Positions 35,601 to 49,343 of a stretch of 64,000 bases of DNA are shown in pieces (the first letter of the stretch is position 1; each line of letters starts with the position of its first letter). The stretch spans positions 186,001 through 250,000 of the forward strand of contig JAJKFH010003470.1 of assembly GCA_023333565.1 (NCBI GenBank). Reading direction: 5' to 3'. The translations under genes and the position numbers were made by a program. The notes under the pieces were generated by a model. That model was not told where the DNA came from, ran no database searches, and saw only the letters and a program-made list of their open reading frames with translations. The DNA comes from Puffinus mauretanicus (Eukaryota > Chordata > Aves > Procellariiformes > Procellariidae).

Positions 35601-38530
35601 CTGAAGACTACAAAATATAATGACCGAAGGACACATATAGGAATACCTATTGTCTCTTTGTTAGCCACTCTTCTGCTTAATTTCAGTTTTATGCCTACTA
35701 TGCTTCTGGCCCTTGTGTGAATATCATCTGCAAAAGAGCTACCTTTAAAAAAGCTTGAAGAAAGATTTCCAGATTTTCTTTGTTTTGCTACTTCAAAAGC
35801 ACCCCTCTGATGGTTTCTCCAGGGAAATCACACATCTCTGTTATTGTTTTAAAATCCATAACCATTCTGTCACACATTACATCTGCTAATTAACAGTGAA
35901 AGTTGACATTTGAGATCACTAAATTCATGCTACTAGGTATCTCGGTCATAGCAATAAAAACTAAGTTTTGTTTCTTTTTGTAAGAGCTGTAGTAGAAGGG
36001 AAGAAGAGGGAAGAAAGGTTTTGAAGATATTTTATTGAATAAGAACAATTCTTATTTTTTTTAAACTATAAATTTTTTACTTCAGAAATTGAACTACAGA
36101 AGAGAACAATTTCACAATAACTGCATGCTTTGATTGTGATTATAGGCTTTCTTCCTCCTGCACATGAAGTCTTTCTAAAAGATGCGAGTAAAATTTCATT
36201 CATTCTTTACCATAATATGCTTGCTTTACGTATGCCAGCTTCCTAATGAGCTGGCACATTAGTCAAATACAGTCAAGGTAATAACCTAATTCAATATTAT
36301 CAAGATGTTTTACAAATTAGCTCAGTATTTAACTATTCAATATACATTTATAAAGTACCTTTCATGATAAGAATCGCAAGGCATTGTACAAAGAGGAAAA
36401 AAAAAAGAGAAGAGACTTCACCGTTCTGCCAAGCTGCCTGAAACACCTGAGATACTGGTTGTGTACTCATCTGGTTTTTCAACACAGCCACAGAACTGCT
36501 GATCCAATATCCTGGGCAGAGAATTTCAAGCACTAGAGAACACATGACAAGGGCTCCAGCACCAGACATATTCAATTTGCATATGGAGATGATTAATAAA
36601 TCACAGTCTATTAAATACATAGCACAGGATGACATGTGGAGGAAATGAAAGTTTAGCTCAGCAAGACTAAGGTCATGAAAGATCTTAAAGATTAAAAGTA
36701 AAATGTGAAGTGAAAACTTTAGGAGAAGGCAATGTATTTATGGAGTGACTGAAACATACTCCTCAACTGGGAATTAAGCAGGAGCACAGGTGTGTTTAGT
36801 CCTTGAACTATTAAAAAAACTCCTGACTGCTAAAAGATATCATTTATCCTTTTGTGTATACTGACTAAATCCCTTTAACCTAGGTAACAGCACTTACCTA
36901 ACTGCCTGTGAAATCAATTGCTGTTCCCCTTCAGACTCACAGATGAAAGTGCATGAAGTACAGAAAAGCTCTACTGTTAAGATCATCAGCTGCCACTCTT
37001 GTTAACAACTGCAAGCTATGAAGAGAAAACTCCTCTTTCACCATCAGAAATGGCCCATCAGGTTCAGTTTTAGGCACATTCAAAAAACATATTTCAGACT
37101 CTGAGTTTTAGTATGGAAATTAACATACCTTGTAAAGCCAGATCAGTTATACAAATCCAGCCATTCTGATTCAGCTGCCTCTGACCCTTCATTTCAAACA
37201 ATGCCATAGGGAGTGAAGATGAATGTCACCTGCGTATGACACTGCATGACGCTGAAAGGCACCCAAGTTTTCACTGTGACACCAGAGTCGAGTAAATGTT
37301 AGTATTACCCTCTGCAGCCTTTTCACTAATATGTTCTCTTTATGTCAGAGGTAAAATTTTCCACTGTAATTCTAACTGCAGGACGTGATAGATACCAGAC
37401 TGAAAAATCTATTAAGGTTCTATATTAAATTACTTACCACATACTAAGAGAATGGTGATATTTGGTCAGGACACTAATGTTGCCCCACCTCTTGTTTTAA
37501 TCATGGAGGCCATAAACAGCTAGTTTAGAAATAAGATCTTTGAGATAAGCAAGCAACTTCAGAATTCCCGAAGACTGCATTTTATGTTTCTTAGGTAGCT
37601 TATTGATCAGAACACCAAATGTTGCAGCATGCTGAGACAAATAATGTATCAGTACATGCCATTGGTATGAATAGTTATCCATTGCAATCATTGCAACCTC
37701 AAATCTCTCAAATACCTTTCTTTCCCCAATGTTCTTCCACAAGATTTTCATAATCTTTAATGAAGCTACAGATTTTGTGTTTTCCTGATCACCTCTTTTT
37801 TATCTGTTTCTTGGTTCATATAAAATTATTTCATCCGCTGACATTCACAAGCAAGATTAACATGAAGATTTCCAATTTAGTATTTGACTGTGCACATTTG
37901 TAAAGATATATGGCTGTCATAAACCAGCAGTAAGTTATCCAGGGATTGGGTCAATACTCAGTGAATCCAGTCGAAGACTGCCATTGATTCCGACCAGCTT
38001 TGGATGAGACCCTAGCAGAGATTTCACAACTTTTAAAACTCCTGGCTTTATTCTAATGCTGCTCACACAGTGTATTTAGTATTACCATTGCCTCTGGGGG
38101 AACTGCTCTTTGCAATGCCTTCCAAATTATGAAGCACTTTGAAGCTTCAATAAAAATTATGGTTTTATAACAAAGTAATTAGCCACTGTAAAATGCAGAG
38201 CATTGGAAGAAACAGGAAACTGAAAGTTAAAAGTTAATTTTAAAGCTTTATCTGCAGACCTAAAATTAATGAATAAGCCTCCTACCTGGGCAGGGAAAAT
38301 GGCTACTACAGATTTTACAGGACTTTCCATAATAATGCTTTGACTAACTTCCTTTCTTTTTGCTTTGTTTTGTTACCAGCAAATATCAGCTATATAAAAA
38401 GCCACTAGCTGTAAGAAAGTAACAGCTGAGCAGACATGAGGTATTGTTCACAAACCTAGGTACAATACATCACCTTGTACTTCCACAGAGACAAGAGTTT
38501 GGGTCATTCAGTCTAAAACTGTACTTTAAC

Positions 38531-38580
38531 TTTTCTTCCCAAAATAAACATTTTCTTCCCAAAATAAATATTTGCTTCCC
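38531..38580. repeat. Short tandem repeat, 20-bp unit, 2.5 copies
   Basis: The unit TTTTCTTCCCAAAATAAAYA occurs twice in succession (38531-38570), and a third, shorter and altered copy (TTTGCTTCCC) follows. It looks like replication slippage and has no evident function. Confidence 0.88.
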
Positions 38581-38931
38581 TTTGCACAATCAGGCATCAC
38601 CTAGTTTGAGAAATTCCATGATACCTTAATTATACCACATGCAACTAGTATCTGTAGTGTTTTGTCACATGCTCGGCTAGTAAAAAATGCAGATACATCT
38701 GGTTAGTAAAAATCAAAAGCATATTGACCTGTTTTGTTTCACTTTTGTGTTACTAACTATAGTGCTAAAAGGAAAAGCTAAAGCAAAAATATGTTCATAC
38801 TTTTAGAGGACTACAAGTTCTGAAGAACCATGCCTTTGTTAATTTTCAGATGTATCTTCTATTTGATCTATTTCCCTTTCCCTGATTTGTTTTTTCATAT
38901 ACAGCTCTAAAGGAAAATAAATCATGCCTGA

Positions 38932-38970
38932 TTTTTTTTTTTTTTTGGGGGGGGCGGGGAGGAGGGGGGA
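38932..38970. repeat. T-run followed by G-rich tract
   Basis: About fifteen T residues are followed directly by a G-rich run (eight G, C, four G, A, two G, A, six G). The G part has enough closely spaced runs to form an intramolecular G-quadruplex on the plus strand. Confidence 0.85.
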
Positions 38971-41202
38971 AATACCAAAAGATAGTTGCAAAGACCTTAA
39001 GCTATGCCTTGAGAGTACATTAAGATATTCACATGAATATTACCTGTACAGGGTTTATTTATTTTCAAGACCCTTTACTAAATCTAGGCTGTAGGAGGTC
39101 AACACTGGGCTGACACTTTGGGAAAGCACTATGCATTTCTGTATGAACATAGAAATATATTTGATAAAATTTAGAATCATCATAGCTTATAAAGCTGCGA
39201 AAGGCTAAATTCATCACAGAAACAACAATAAACATGCAATTAAATTTAACAGCCCAAGATTCCTACATGTGCCTAAGTATTAGAAATGAGCCTCAAAAAG
39301 ACTACTTTGGAGGAATCCATTCCTTAAGGAAAATCTTGCATTCTTTCACTCCTCCTTTCAATTATGTGCTGTAGCTGAATACTCCTTGAAGACATTGGCT
39401 GAGTGTTGCTGAAGCCCTGAAAATAAAGTTTAAGTCACACCTGACCTTTGCACTGACCTTCTTCTTAGGAGTTAATCTCATCTCTAACGTTCAGATACCA
39501 GCCTAACAGCCCACTCAGTCCGCTATTAACTGCAATATTCTAGTTTAGCATGTGTGTAATTAAGAAAACAGTTAATTTTTATATACAGAATGACTGAGCT
39601 GTCATTGTAACTTAGAAAGCTCTATAAAATAACCCGCTTTAAATATTTAGTCACTTTCCAAGAAGATGAGCATTATCTGACTCTTCTATTTGGATAAGGA
39701 ATGAACTGTGCAGTTTTATATGTCCCAATCATATCACATAGCTAAAGACATCATAAGCACCAAGTAATGTGACATTTGTTAGGTGTACTGTAAAAACCCT
39801 TATTTTGTAAATAACAGTACTGCATGCCTAGTAAGTAACTATAAAACTAGTCTAAATTATCAGCTTGCAAGTTGCTGTTGTTCTGGTTGCAGTTAATCAT
39901 ATATGTTCCTTTTTCATACCTTGTTCTTATATGAATAATGCATAACTCCAGCACATAAATCCATTTGACTGCCTCTTTGTCATTCCAGTACCTGTTCCTT
40001 TTTTCAGAGCCAGGGCTCTAGCTATATGTAAATAGCAACCAAGCACCTACACACATAGAAATTCATAGGGATTCACATTCAGGAGTGTAATGCAACATTG
40101 GTTTTCATTCCTTTTCACTTTTCATTGGTGTTCACCTAACCCATGAAATAATATTCAAGTCGGAGCTGTAAAGCATTCTTATTTCCGCACTGTAAAAATG
40201 TACATTTATAAGCAGGTTTTACTCAAACTTTTTTCCCCAACATCTTCCGCAGTATCTGCCAAAAAGAAAAACCTTTTTTTTTTGTCATATGGAATCTTCC
40301 CTTACATCTACCTACACGCCCCAACACAATTCCCTACTCCACTCAACTCTGCCTGCACCAATTTCTTGTGAAGTGGAGCAAAAAACAAACTTTGTCCTCT
40401 TTTTTAAATCCTTGTTAATCTTGTGATCCATCACTAACCACTTGCTTACCACCTCTATTCTTAAGAGCTCTGCTCCCCACAACTCACATTATGGCCAAAG
40501 ATTTGAGCACAGGGGAGGAAAATCTTTCCTCCACCTTTCCCTTTGACAGAAGGTACGTCTGTTCTGGTGCCAGAACCTGGCTTGTACACACACATAGGAG
40601 TCTGGGCTCCATTCTACCTTTTCAGGTTGTTTCATTCATTGAGTAGCCTGTGTCAGCTCAAGCTGTGCAACACCTACACCTGTTTTTGAGAATTAGCCAC
40701 CCCTGGCACGACTAGGGACAAAACCACAGCTCCCAAGAAGTTGAGAGCTGAAATCCATCACCATCTAAAACTCACTGACCCTAAAGTTACGTTACAGTAT
40801 TTTCTGCACACCCGAACACAACAGGACTGAGCCCAAGACAAATGTGTGTCCAAGCTTAACTTGCTGACAGAGCAACTGAGGGAAACATTGTTAGAAGGTC
40901 TCCAAGATTCATGAATTCTGACAGCCATCACAGCCCCAGCTTCGGTGAAAGACATTTTACCAATTCCAGAAGTCTTATTCTCATTCATAAGAAAGCGTCT
41001 CTTAACAGACCTCATCCTCATACCAACAAATATAATATCCTCAACTGAAAGTAACACATCAGGGCTATGCTATTGTGCAGTACAACACACGGTGAATTTT
41101 CTTCTAGCAAGGTCAGGAAACCTTGACCTGAAAACAGAAGATGAACAAGTGAAACCCAATACAGGAGGTTGGTTTGCCTTCAGAAAGAATGTGGGTTTTA
41201 TT

Positions 41203-41236
41203 GAAAAAAAAAAAAAAACCAAAAAAAAAAAAACCA
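41203..41236. repeat. A-rich tract with CC interruptions
   Basis: Two long A-runs are broken by single CC pairs. It is simple low-complexity sequence with no adjacent element that I recognise. Confidence 0.85.
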
Positions 41237-41569
41237 AGTAGTGAAAATTCTGTTGTTATTTTCCAGCTGTGAATAAAGAAATATAATGAAAAATGAGTTT
41301 ATTTTAATGCTTACTTTCCTGCCCTAATGAATGCTAAAGTAGAATTGCACTTCTGTGTTATTAGTTCAATGTTTAAATTGCAGCTATGACTGCATTTAAT
41401 AATAAAGTAATCAAACACTTTTCTCAAGATTAAGGAAAGTCTGTAAAAATTCAAGTATGTCTAAAATGCAGGAGACAAATGAGCAAGCAAAGGCAGCACA
41501 AATGTTAATTTGAGTCTGGACATGCTTCCTTTTCCCATCGCTATTAGAAAGGGAGGTGCAGAATTAGGT

Positions 41570-41930
41570 CTAAAGAAATACAAGACAGACATCAACAAAT
41601 TAGAGCAACTTCAGTTGAGGGCCACCAAGATGGTAATGGAGTTGAAGCACTTGACCAAGGATGAGAAGCTAAGGGAAATGGGCTTGTTCGGCCTGTAAAA
41701 GGGGTGCCTGAGGAGGGACCTGATAGTAGCTTTCCCAACCCATGAGGACAGTAAGGCATTGGAGCAGTTGCCTATAGCGGTTGTGTAGTCTCCATCCTTG
41801 GACAGTTTCAAGACCCAGTTGAATCCAGCTGTAAGCAGCCTGGTCTGATGGCACGGCTGAGCAGGAGGCTGGACTAGAAACCTCACAAGATAACCTCCTT
41901 CCACCTGAATTATCCTATGATGCTATTGTT
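41570..41930 (+). mobile_element. Old, internally deleted CR1 LINE fragment (3' end)
   Basis: The left part follows the CR1 ORF2 C-terminal region ('gagggccaccaagatgg', then 'aagctaagggaaatgggcttgttcggcctg', the RELGLF-SL block). After 'cctgatagtagcttt' it jumps to the 3' coding end and 3' UTR ('tgtgtagtctccatccttgga', 'gcaggaggctggactagaaacctc'), and it closes in a decayed 'attatcctatgatgctattg', the remains of the octamer tail. An internal loss of some 150-200 bases relative to other CR1s is therefore likely. The 3' UTR type differs from that of copies 1 and 2, so this is another, older subfamily. Confidence 0.86.
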
Positions 41931-44900
41931 CAAAAATTTCTAGGAAGCTGAAGGAGATCTCAGTTACACATTTGAGTCTTTAGGCCCATTCAAGGTCATA
42001 CTTCCAGTGTATGGAATAGAACTTCAGCACAATGTTTTCTCACAAAATTAAATGTTAAAACCAAATTATCAAGCTAAAGGGCCAAAAGTCATGATCGTAA
42101 CTTATTTCCCTTTTTACACACATACTGTAAAGACTAACATAATTTTTTAAAGTTGCAAAGCATCTGCAAATCCAGCAATACAGGCAGTTTGAGTTCCAAA
42201 TCTAAATTACTGCGACATCTGAACTCAGGTGATTTTTAAGAACAAATAGTAATTTCATCACATTATAAGTCATTCCCTACATTAAAAAAAAAAAAAAAAG
42301 GCCACTAAAACACAGAAAAACCGAAACCCGGAGGAGTATACCAAGACTAGGCTGCAATGTCAGCTTCATAAACACTTGTCATGAGGTAGACTCAGAGTTT
42401 AGAATTAATTGCTAAGGCCGAATTTGCTTGCTATAAAACATAATTATCTCTCCTTTCTCCTATAAAAATATAAGAGGCAGAACTGGCAGCAGGGTGTTAC
42501 AAGTAACATTATCTTAGAAAACATTTGTCAAGGAAAAAAAAGTGTTTGCTGGTATAATACCAGAAAGGAAAGAAGGACCAAAACAAACTTCTGGTTTTAT
42601 AATGAAAGCCTTCATTGATTCCTTTTTGTGTTAGAATTAATAGATTAAAAATTCAGTACTTGAAAGACTAAGCCTCTGTCAGATCTTTTTGAGTTCAAAG
42701 GATTTCTTTATATTAATTTTGTTCTGGCAAAATTCATCAAACGGAGCTAGAAAATATGCAGCTATTTGATAATGAAAAGAAAATTCAAGGAAGGAGAAGA
42801 ATATGTTAAGACTTTCTTGAGTACATAAATATTTTTATTTTTACAGTACTTTTTAGTATTAATTTGTAAATTATAATGTACATATGAAAACATATGTTTT
42901 TATCTTTCATCAGCAAGTCTTTCCAATTCTTACTCTGCCAAGCCAAAGACTGATATTGGGGGAAAATAGGCTCTAAAGTAGACTGGAAGCATCCCCCGCC
43001 TAGCTCTCCAGTGCGTGTCTACTGCCAGCTGTGCCACTATCCAGGCCCAAGGAACACAACACCAAAGGACATAGGGTATCATTTCTCTATCCCACAGTAT
43101 TTTTAAGAAATAAATTTCTTCAAGTACTTTGAAGTTTCTGGTTTCACATGCTGATCCTCTTTTTTTTTGATGCAAACAGGGTATCCTTTCAGAAATCAGA
43201 CTCTCTGATTCAATTATTTAAAAGTAAGCAAAGTAATCAAAGTCCTCCTTCTTGTAGACACATGCCCCTTCCCACTGAAGATGATTTTGCATATGTCGAC
43301 TTTCTGATTAATAGCCTGTTACTCTCATTTAACACATCCCTCCTCCTTAATAATTCGATTTCTCCACCATTCTCAACACAACTACAACTTCCCCAAACAC
43401 CATCCCCGACTGCTTGTTTCTGCCAGCTCCACAGCTGCCCGGCAACATGGTCCTTTCTTTGATGGGCTGCAGCAATGCATCACAGACCAGCAGCATGGGG
43501 AATAAAATATCACACCCAAAACAGGAGTAATAAAAATGAAGACCACTACTTTGAGCTACCCTTTAACTAGGATCAGAAATACCAATGTTTGACTCCTCTT
43601 CCATGAAATACTGAAGAACTGCAGGGGTCATGACAACCATAACATATTCCTTTACAAACTTTTTAGAGTCTTTCCACATCAATCCTTGCTCTTGCCAAAC
43701 CACAAGCGCATTATCTTGACATGTCTCTGCCACCTAAAATAATGATTTTATTTGTTCCTGAGTTTAGCTGAGCTCAAAATTCCTGTTGCTCAAATAGTAA
43801 CACAGTCACAAGGTAGCCAACCACCCCAATCCACAATTAATGTGCTCTTCCTTAGTGTTTTTGTTAGCATTTTACAGAAATTCTCCATTACCTCCTGTCA
43901 TAAGTCAACCATTTGATTCGCCCTCACTTCTTTCTGTACAAAAAACCAATACAAGACAAAATACAAACAGCAATACTAATAATCCATTATCTGGCATTCA
44001 GACACCAACACAAGAATCTTCGTCCATTCGATGGCTCATCCAACATAACAGGATAGACATCCAACACACCTACAAACCGACAACAACCAGCGAGGGCTTA
44101 ATAAGGCTGCAGTTAACATCCACAGCGATCCTTTGCCCAGAAAGGACATTTCAGAACACTTCCTTCACGATGCTTCAAACATATTTAGCAATTTATTGGT
44201 AATATTCAGTCTGTGCTATTCAGAGTACACTGTGTCATTTACCTCTTCAAGTGGGGAAAATAAGCAATACCACAGGCTTGTGCCCATAGCAAGAGTGAAT
44301 TTCAAATTTAAAAACATGAATATTCAGTTTACAAAATACAGGAACAGAGTTACTAGGCAAAAGTACTGCATTAACATTTTTGCATTTGGTTTGTTGCCAA
44401 GTCCGATAAATATAAAACAAAATTTAGTATTAATTATATCTTGACAATCTCTGTCCATGTAATGGCTGTGCTTTCAATCTGTAAATGTGTTATTAATTTG
44501 CATATAAACTACATTAGAAAATCTCAAATAGTATTTGCAACTGCCTAATTTTCTCATTCATCAAAAGGTATCATCTCATCCTCAGCATTTATCGGTTTTG
44601 AGGGATTTAATCATTTTATTGGCATGTTTATTTTAAAGTAGAAGAATACTGTTATTTTCTAATTTACATTAATGTAACTACCATTTTAATGGTTTTCATC
44701 TGCCTGAAGCAAATGGGATAGCAACATACAAGCTGCTACTTGTCTATCATGGAAATATGCGGAGTGGTTTATTTCAAAATGAAATATCAAGTAAATTCGC
44801 AAAACAGAACAGAAAACCTTCCACAAATGGCTCTAATGCAAGTCCAAGAAAAACTGTAGTACATAAAATAAATCAAACTCTGGAGAAAAAAAAAATTGGT

Positions 44901-47900
44901 TTTCCCTTGTATAACTATCGCCCAATCTTTACACTCTGAATAGCACTGAAATGAATCCCAATGTATTTCTTCCCTTTCATGTTTTCAAAGAGAAATTCAT
45001 TTTGGCTGATAATGAAACCACAGAGAACTAAGAAGCAAATTAAGGTTTGCCTGCCTGACCTTTTAGAAGAGGAAAAGGAGTCCTTCACATGAACTGTAAC
45101 ACACTTGCATTCAGCCCAAGTTATTACTGACTAACAGTTATTAGCATCTGCTAGCAATTTGGTACCCAAGTAAACTAATTCAGTGTTCTCTGTTAAAATC
45201 CTTTTTTGACACATGAAAAAAAACCAAACCAAAACAAAAAAAACCCACCCCAAAACATCATCACAACTCCACTTCTGCCTGCAACCTCAAAAAGCCTGGA
45301 GATAGGCCAGCTTTCGCAACAGAGTAAATCCCTCACCCTGGAAGCAGTCACCAGGAAGAAGATCACGGCATGCCACAGGACAGTGCAGGAGAGCTTGCAG
45401 TGCTCACATGCCGCCTGTTCTGTTTCTTAATTGAGATCAATATCTGAGACGGAACCAACTCTCATTAGTCCCAGTCTTAGTAGAAATTTTATGGTTCTAT
45501 AATGCAGAAACACTTGAAAACACTAGTGGAATTTGGGAACCCACTCATCTACTGAACTGACACCTTGCATCAGCCTCCATTCTGCTTCCAAAGGCACACC
45601 TTTGGTTACTATCAAATCAAATGATTTCCAGTTAGTAAAGAAAATAGTCTAAATAAATAATAAAGAAAGAAAGAAAAAAAGAAAATAGTCCAGTCTGGGT
45701 ACCCTTAAGGGAAAGAAAAAAAAAAAATTTGAAACCCCTGACTCTTCACCATCCTCTGTTAAAAACATTTATTTCCATTATGGTTTCATCATACAGTGAG
45801 CCAAGTGTGTTATAACTCTTGACAACCCACCACAGACATCAAGCTAGAGAGGGACAACCCCAGACACTAGATGGTCCTTTCTAAACCATCTGTCCCTACT
45901 AAAAACTTCTTCTATCCACATAGTCAAACTGGATAACCTAATTTAGCTAAATTTAGAGTGATCTCAAAATGGCTTCTTCCATTTCAGAATTGAAGTATTT
46001 CCATGCTTATTTGGGGGGATGGGGTGGGCTATGTCAATCGGTCTAACAACAGATTTGACCTCCCTAAACAAATCTTGTCTTGATTACATATTTAGGTCAC
46101 GACAGAAGTACAAAAGTACCACTATCAGAAATCAAGTATATCAAATACAGCAGGCATCCAAGTGCCACATAAAAGCAGGCAACAGCTTTTGCAACTGTTA
46201 CTATGAAGGAGACTAGTAACTGGCATCAATTTAGCAGAAACTGCAGGCCATTTTGAAAAATGGTAGAAGTTTTGGCAGATGTTTAGATAAACAGTAACTT
46301 TCTATCGGGAACCTGCGAAAGCTCTTGTGACACAAACCCCTAAGATGGACCCCAAGATACTGGTTCTGCTTGCTCCTCTCAGCGGGGTCCCCTCGCAGTG
46401 CTTTCTGATGAACTGTAGAAAGTTCCTGACTAGTCCAACAATACCAACAAGATTTCTGCCTCTCCCGCCAATGGTGATTATTTGGAATGGGATAATTATG
46501 CACAAACAGATACAAAATGTATCTTGTTTGCCCCATGTGGTCCATCTACACCATCCAAAAGTAAAGAGGTGAGTGACGAAGTGAAAACTATAAAAGCATT
46601 CCCATGAAGAGATATGATAGACATATACCTTAGCATAGATGGTTACCCTTTTACCATGAATTCTATGAATAAGTGATCTCAGTGGCATTTCTTTTTTGGT
46701 ATTTCTGGTCACTGAAGGGATAGGACCTGACAGATCACTTCAGAAAAACTGGCAGTTGAGATATTGGGAAAGAGGTATTCATACCAAAAGCCTAAATAAA
46801 ATAGGTGACCTGACTTGTGCTGTAGAGGAACATATTTTCTGCTCCAGTCACTCAAATTCATCTACAGATATCAGCCTTCTAAGCTGGCTGCCAGAAACTG
46901 ACTACCATGGATAAGCTCCTGATGACCATATGATGAACTTTACTAGTTCTCAAATATTTAAGGAAATAGTCCCTATGTATCTGCTTGTAGTAAGTGTCTA
47001 TATAGAGACAAACTAATCCATAGTCAGTCATTAGTTTGACTATATTTCAGAAATGTAATTTCTGCTGTATTCCAAACCAAAATGGAAGCAATTCAGCTTA
47101 TACTCTACACTTTCTAAATAGTGGTCCCAATATACTTTTAACTTAATTATGAACCAACTATATTTATTATTAGACTGATGATAAAAGCATACAGAAAGTA
47201 AAGAGACTGCTGTATATTTATCACCTTTGCAATTAGTTGAGTACCATTTTGATTTGGTATCTTCTTATGCATGAGAGCACAGCTTGATTTTTCTGAACTA
47301 CACCTGCAAAACAAATTAGTTTCTCCCTTCTCTTTTCCAATCCCTTCCCAACTTCCCCCTTGGGCAACTTCCCAGTCTGCCCAACTTGACCATGACTTCC
47401 CAAAGCTAATGGAGAGGGGGTGGGGAATCGGAAAGAAGGGGATTTTTATACCTGCTTTTTGCAGTATCGATGTTGCTGAGATTCAAGCATGCTGATTCAG
47501 CAAAAATGCACTGGAGCCAGATGATGCCCAAAGAAAATCAGAATCATATTTTTTGAAACAATTTGTTACATTTTTTAATCTATTAGCTTGCTTTCTAGAG
47601 GTACTATTTTAAGTACTTGTGTTCTGATCCTTTGTTTCACATATTGTATGTCTCATTTTTTCCTCCTATAAACTGATCTACTCATTAATCAAGGGCAGCT
47701 TTTTCATCTCAAACTTGGGAAACTCAATTTAGTAACTTTTAAATAACATCATTCAGGTTCCTAAGGCTTCAGTCTATAACTTATAATTATCTGCCTATTC
47801 AGACAGCATTAACTAATATCACATTCAAAGTCATATGCATCATACCTGATTGTAAATCTATCAGACTACTCCTTTGTATATATAAGCTTAATTTTTGTTG

Positions 47901-48383
47901 ACAGGGCTAAATTGGGATTTAAATTCTAGCAGGAGTACATTTAAATGTAAATTTACTTTTTTCCAGCCACAGATTTTCAGAACTTAGCACGAGAAACTTG
48001 AATTTAATCAAGGTATTTGCACACACAATTTCCTGTGCAAAACAATCATGCAAGTAAATTTAGCAAGCAAGTTATTTCCATTTGGTTGCAAGTGTCTGTG
48101 TGCATACCATCTGACTAGGTAAAGCTTTGTGCATGCATACAATCTGAGTAGGGAAACTGCATTGAAAACTGACCAAAAGATTTGGTTCCAAGAGCTAAAA
48201 CTGTGTGAATGATTAGACTGCTAAAGAAAATAATACTTAAGACATCAGAGTATGCTTCTTAATTACCTCATCATACATTCGTATAAGCTTCCACATTAAA
48301 AAGCAAGAGCAACTGAGCAAGGAGAAGAGTGAAAAGGAAGATAGCTAGGGTTTTGTTTCCCTTTGTTAAAGATATTGTTGTAG
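41931..48383. other. Unique AT-rich DNA, no gene recognised
   Basis: I recognise no gene. A-rich purine tracts lie at 42282-42299 and about 45640-45727. The frames of 104 and 136 codons on the minus strand at 46231-46712 overlap each other, match nothing I know and have no supporting splice or start context, so I leave them uncalled. Confidence 0.55.
48379..48383. repeat. Target-site duplication TGTAG, left copy (right copy 49339-49343)
   Basis: TGTAG occurs immediately outside both ends of the 955-bp LTR. The length of 5 bp is the same as for the other LTR in the window. Confidence 0.85.
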
Positions 48384-49338
48384 TGTCGTGAATGAGTGGT
48401 TTAGAGGCCGCTTGAAGAATCATTGTCAAAGGTATTAGCAGAAAGTGATTTTAATAGTGATTTATAAAAGTGCGACTTAGCAGATTTCGATGGCAAGGTT
48501 CACTCTATTACTTACTACACGGATTAAATATATGAAGAAAAATCATGTTATGTCTAAGGGTTTATACCTAAGGGATTATATGTGTTTAGCAGCAGTCTAG
48601 GGTTCGTTCACAGTTTTAGCAGCACTTAATCATTAACTAACATTAATAAATTTTAGCAGCACTTAATCATTAACAATTTAACATTTACAAAGTAAGTTTG
48701 TAGAGTCTTAATTACAAATTATGCTTACTATTAGTTCACACATACAGACACAGACAGAAATATATCTATATGTACAAAAGGTACCTGTTAAAATTCCCCT
48801 CGAGTTCAGTGAAGAAATACTCACATAAAATGTCTCGGCATTTCTCTTAATGGGTGAGGGTTGAGCGTCAAGGACTGAAGGGGTTCAGCCCAGGTCCCGT
48901 CGTCAGCTTTCGGCGACGGTCTTCCAAATATTGCAGACCCGAGCGGTCGCGAGCTCCGAGAGGCTCCCACTCAGAGGGAGATGCTGGGTGCAGCCGCTGC
49001 GGTCCTGGAGAGCTCAAAGGGCCTCACTTAGGACCACCGTTTATAGGTTCGCAAGATGGTTGGCTTTAGTCACCTGTAAATTTCCATCCTGGCTGCAGTC
49101 CCAGGTGGTAATTACTGAAAATTCTCAAGGTTTCAGTGTTGTTCTACTGGTCACCTGGGCCAGGCAGTAGAGGCACGTTCCCAGCCTCAGCCATGCAGAG
49201 TCTCTGATACAGTCAAGGAGCCCTCAGCCGCCAGACTCAGTACGCCAAGGCCGAGGTTTCACGGAAATTTCTGAGATCAACAAGTGGCCCAGTAGAAGCT
49301 GGGGGGGAGGGGGGGCGGTGTGTGAATGCACCACCACA
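48384..49338 (-). mobile_element. Solo LTR, 955 bp, with 5-bp TSD and CpG-rich core
   Basis: Perfect 5-bp direct repeats TGTAG (48379-48383 and 49339-49343) flank a unit that begins TGTCGTGAATG and ends CACCACCACA, so it has the retroviral TG...CA ends. No gag, pol or env sequence is present, so it is a solo LTR. On the minus strand it begins TGTGGTGG and ends ATTCACGACA; the last six bases match the end of the other LTR (23533-24124). A minus-strand TATAAA (plus 49040-49045) followed by a strongly CpG-rich stretch (about 48880-49030) suggests a promoter and R/U5 region, and an ATTAAA lies near the 3' end (plus 48450-48455). The orientation is therefore probably minus but not certain. Its length is large for an LTR. 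I do not recognise the family. Confidence 0.85.
48614..48674. repeat. Perfect 24-bp direct repeat inside the LTR (period 37)
   Basis: The 24 bases at 48614-48637 (TTTTAGCAGC ... CATTAAC) recur without a mismatch at 48651-48674, separated by 13 bases. Such duplications within LTRs sometimes represent duplicated enhancer or negative-element sites. Here it could also be simple slippage. Confidence 0.9.
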
Positions 49339-49343
49339 TGTAG

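Larger units (their letters stand above)
35601..41569. other. Unique AT-rich DNA, no gene recognised
   Basis: No gene was recognised. It holds a 20-bp tandem repeat at 38531-38580, a T-run followed by a G-rich tract at 38932-38970 that could form a G-quadruplex, and an A-rich tract at 41203-41236. Confidence 0.55.

Noticed and set aside
36330..36800. Possible old L2/L3-type repeat ('cctttcatgataagaatcgcaa')
   Set aside because: Only a short faint resemblance to a LINE 3' UTR; not enough to support a call.
46231..46712. Overlapping minus-strand frames of 104 and 136 codons
   Set aside because: They overlap in different frames, match nothing I know, and show no splice signals or codon bias. 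One could be an old decayed exon, but I cannot support it.
48780..49070. CpG island promoter of a host gene
   Set aside because: The CpG-rich part lies wholly inside the TSD-bounded LTR, so it is explained by the element.
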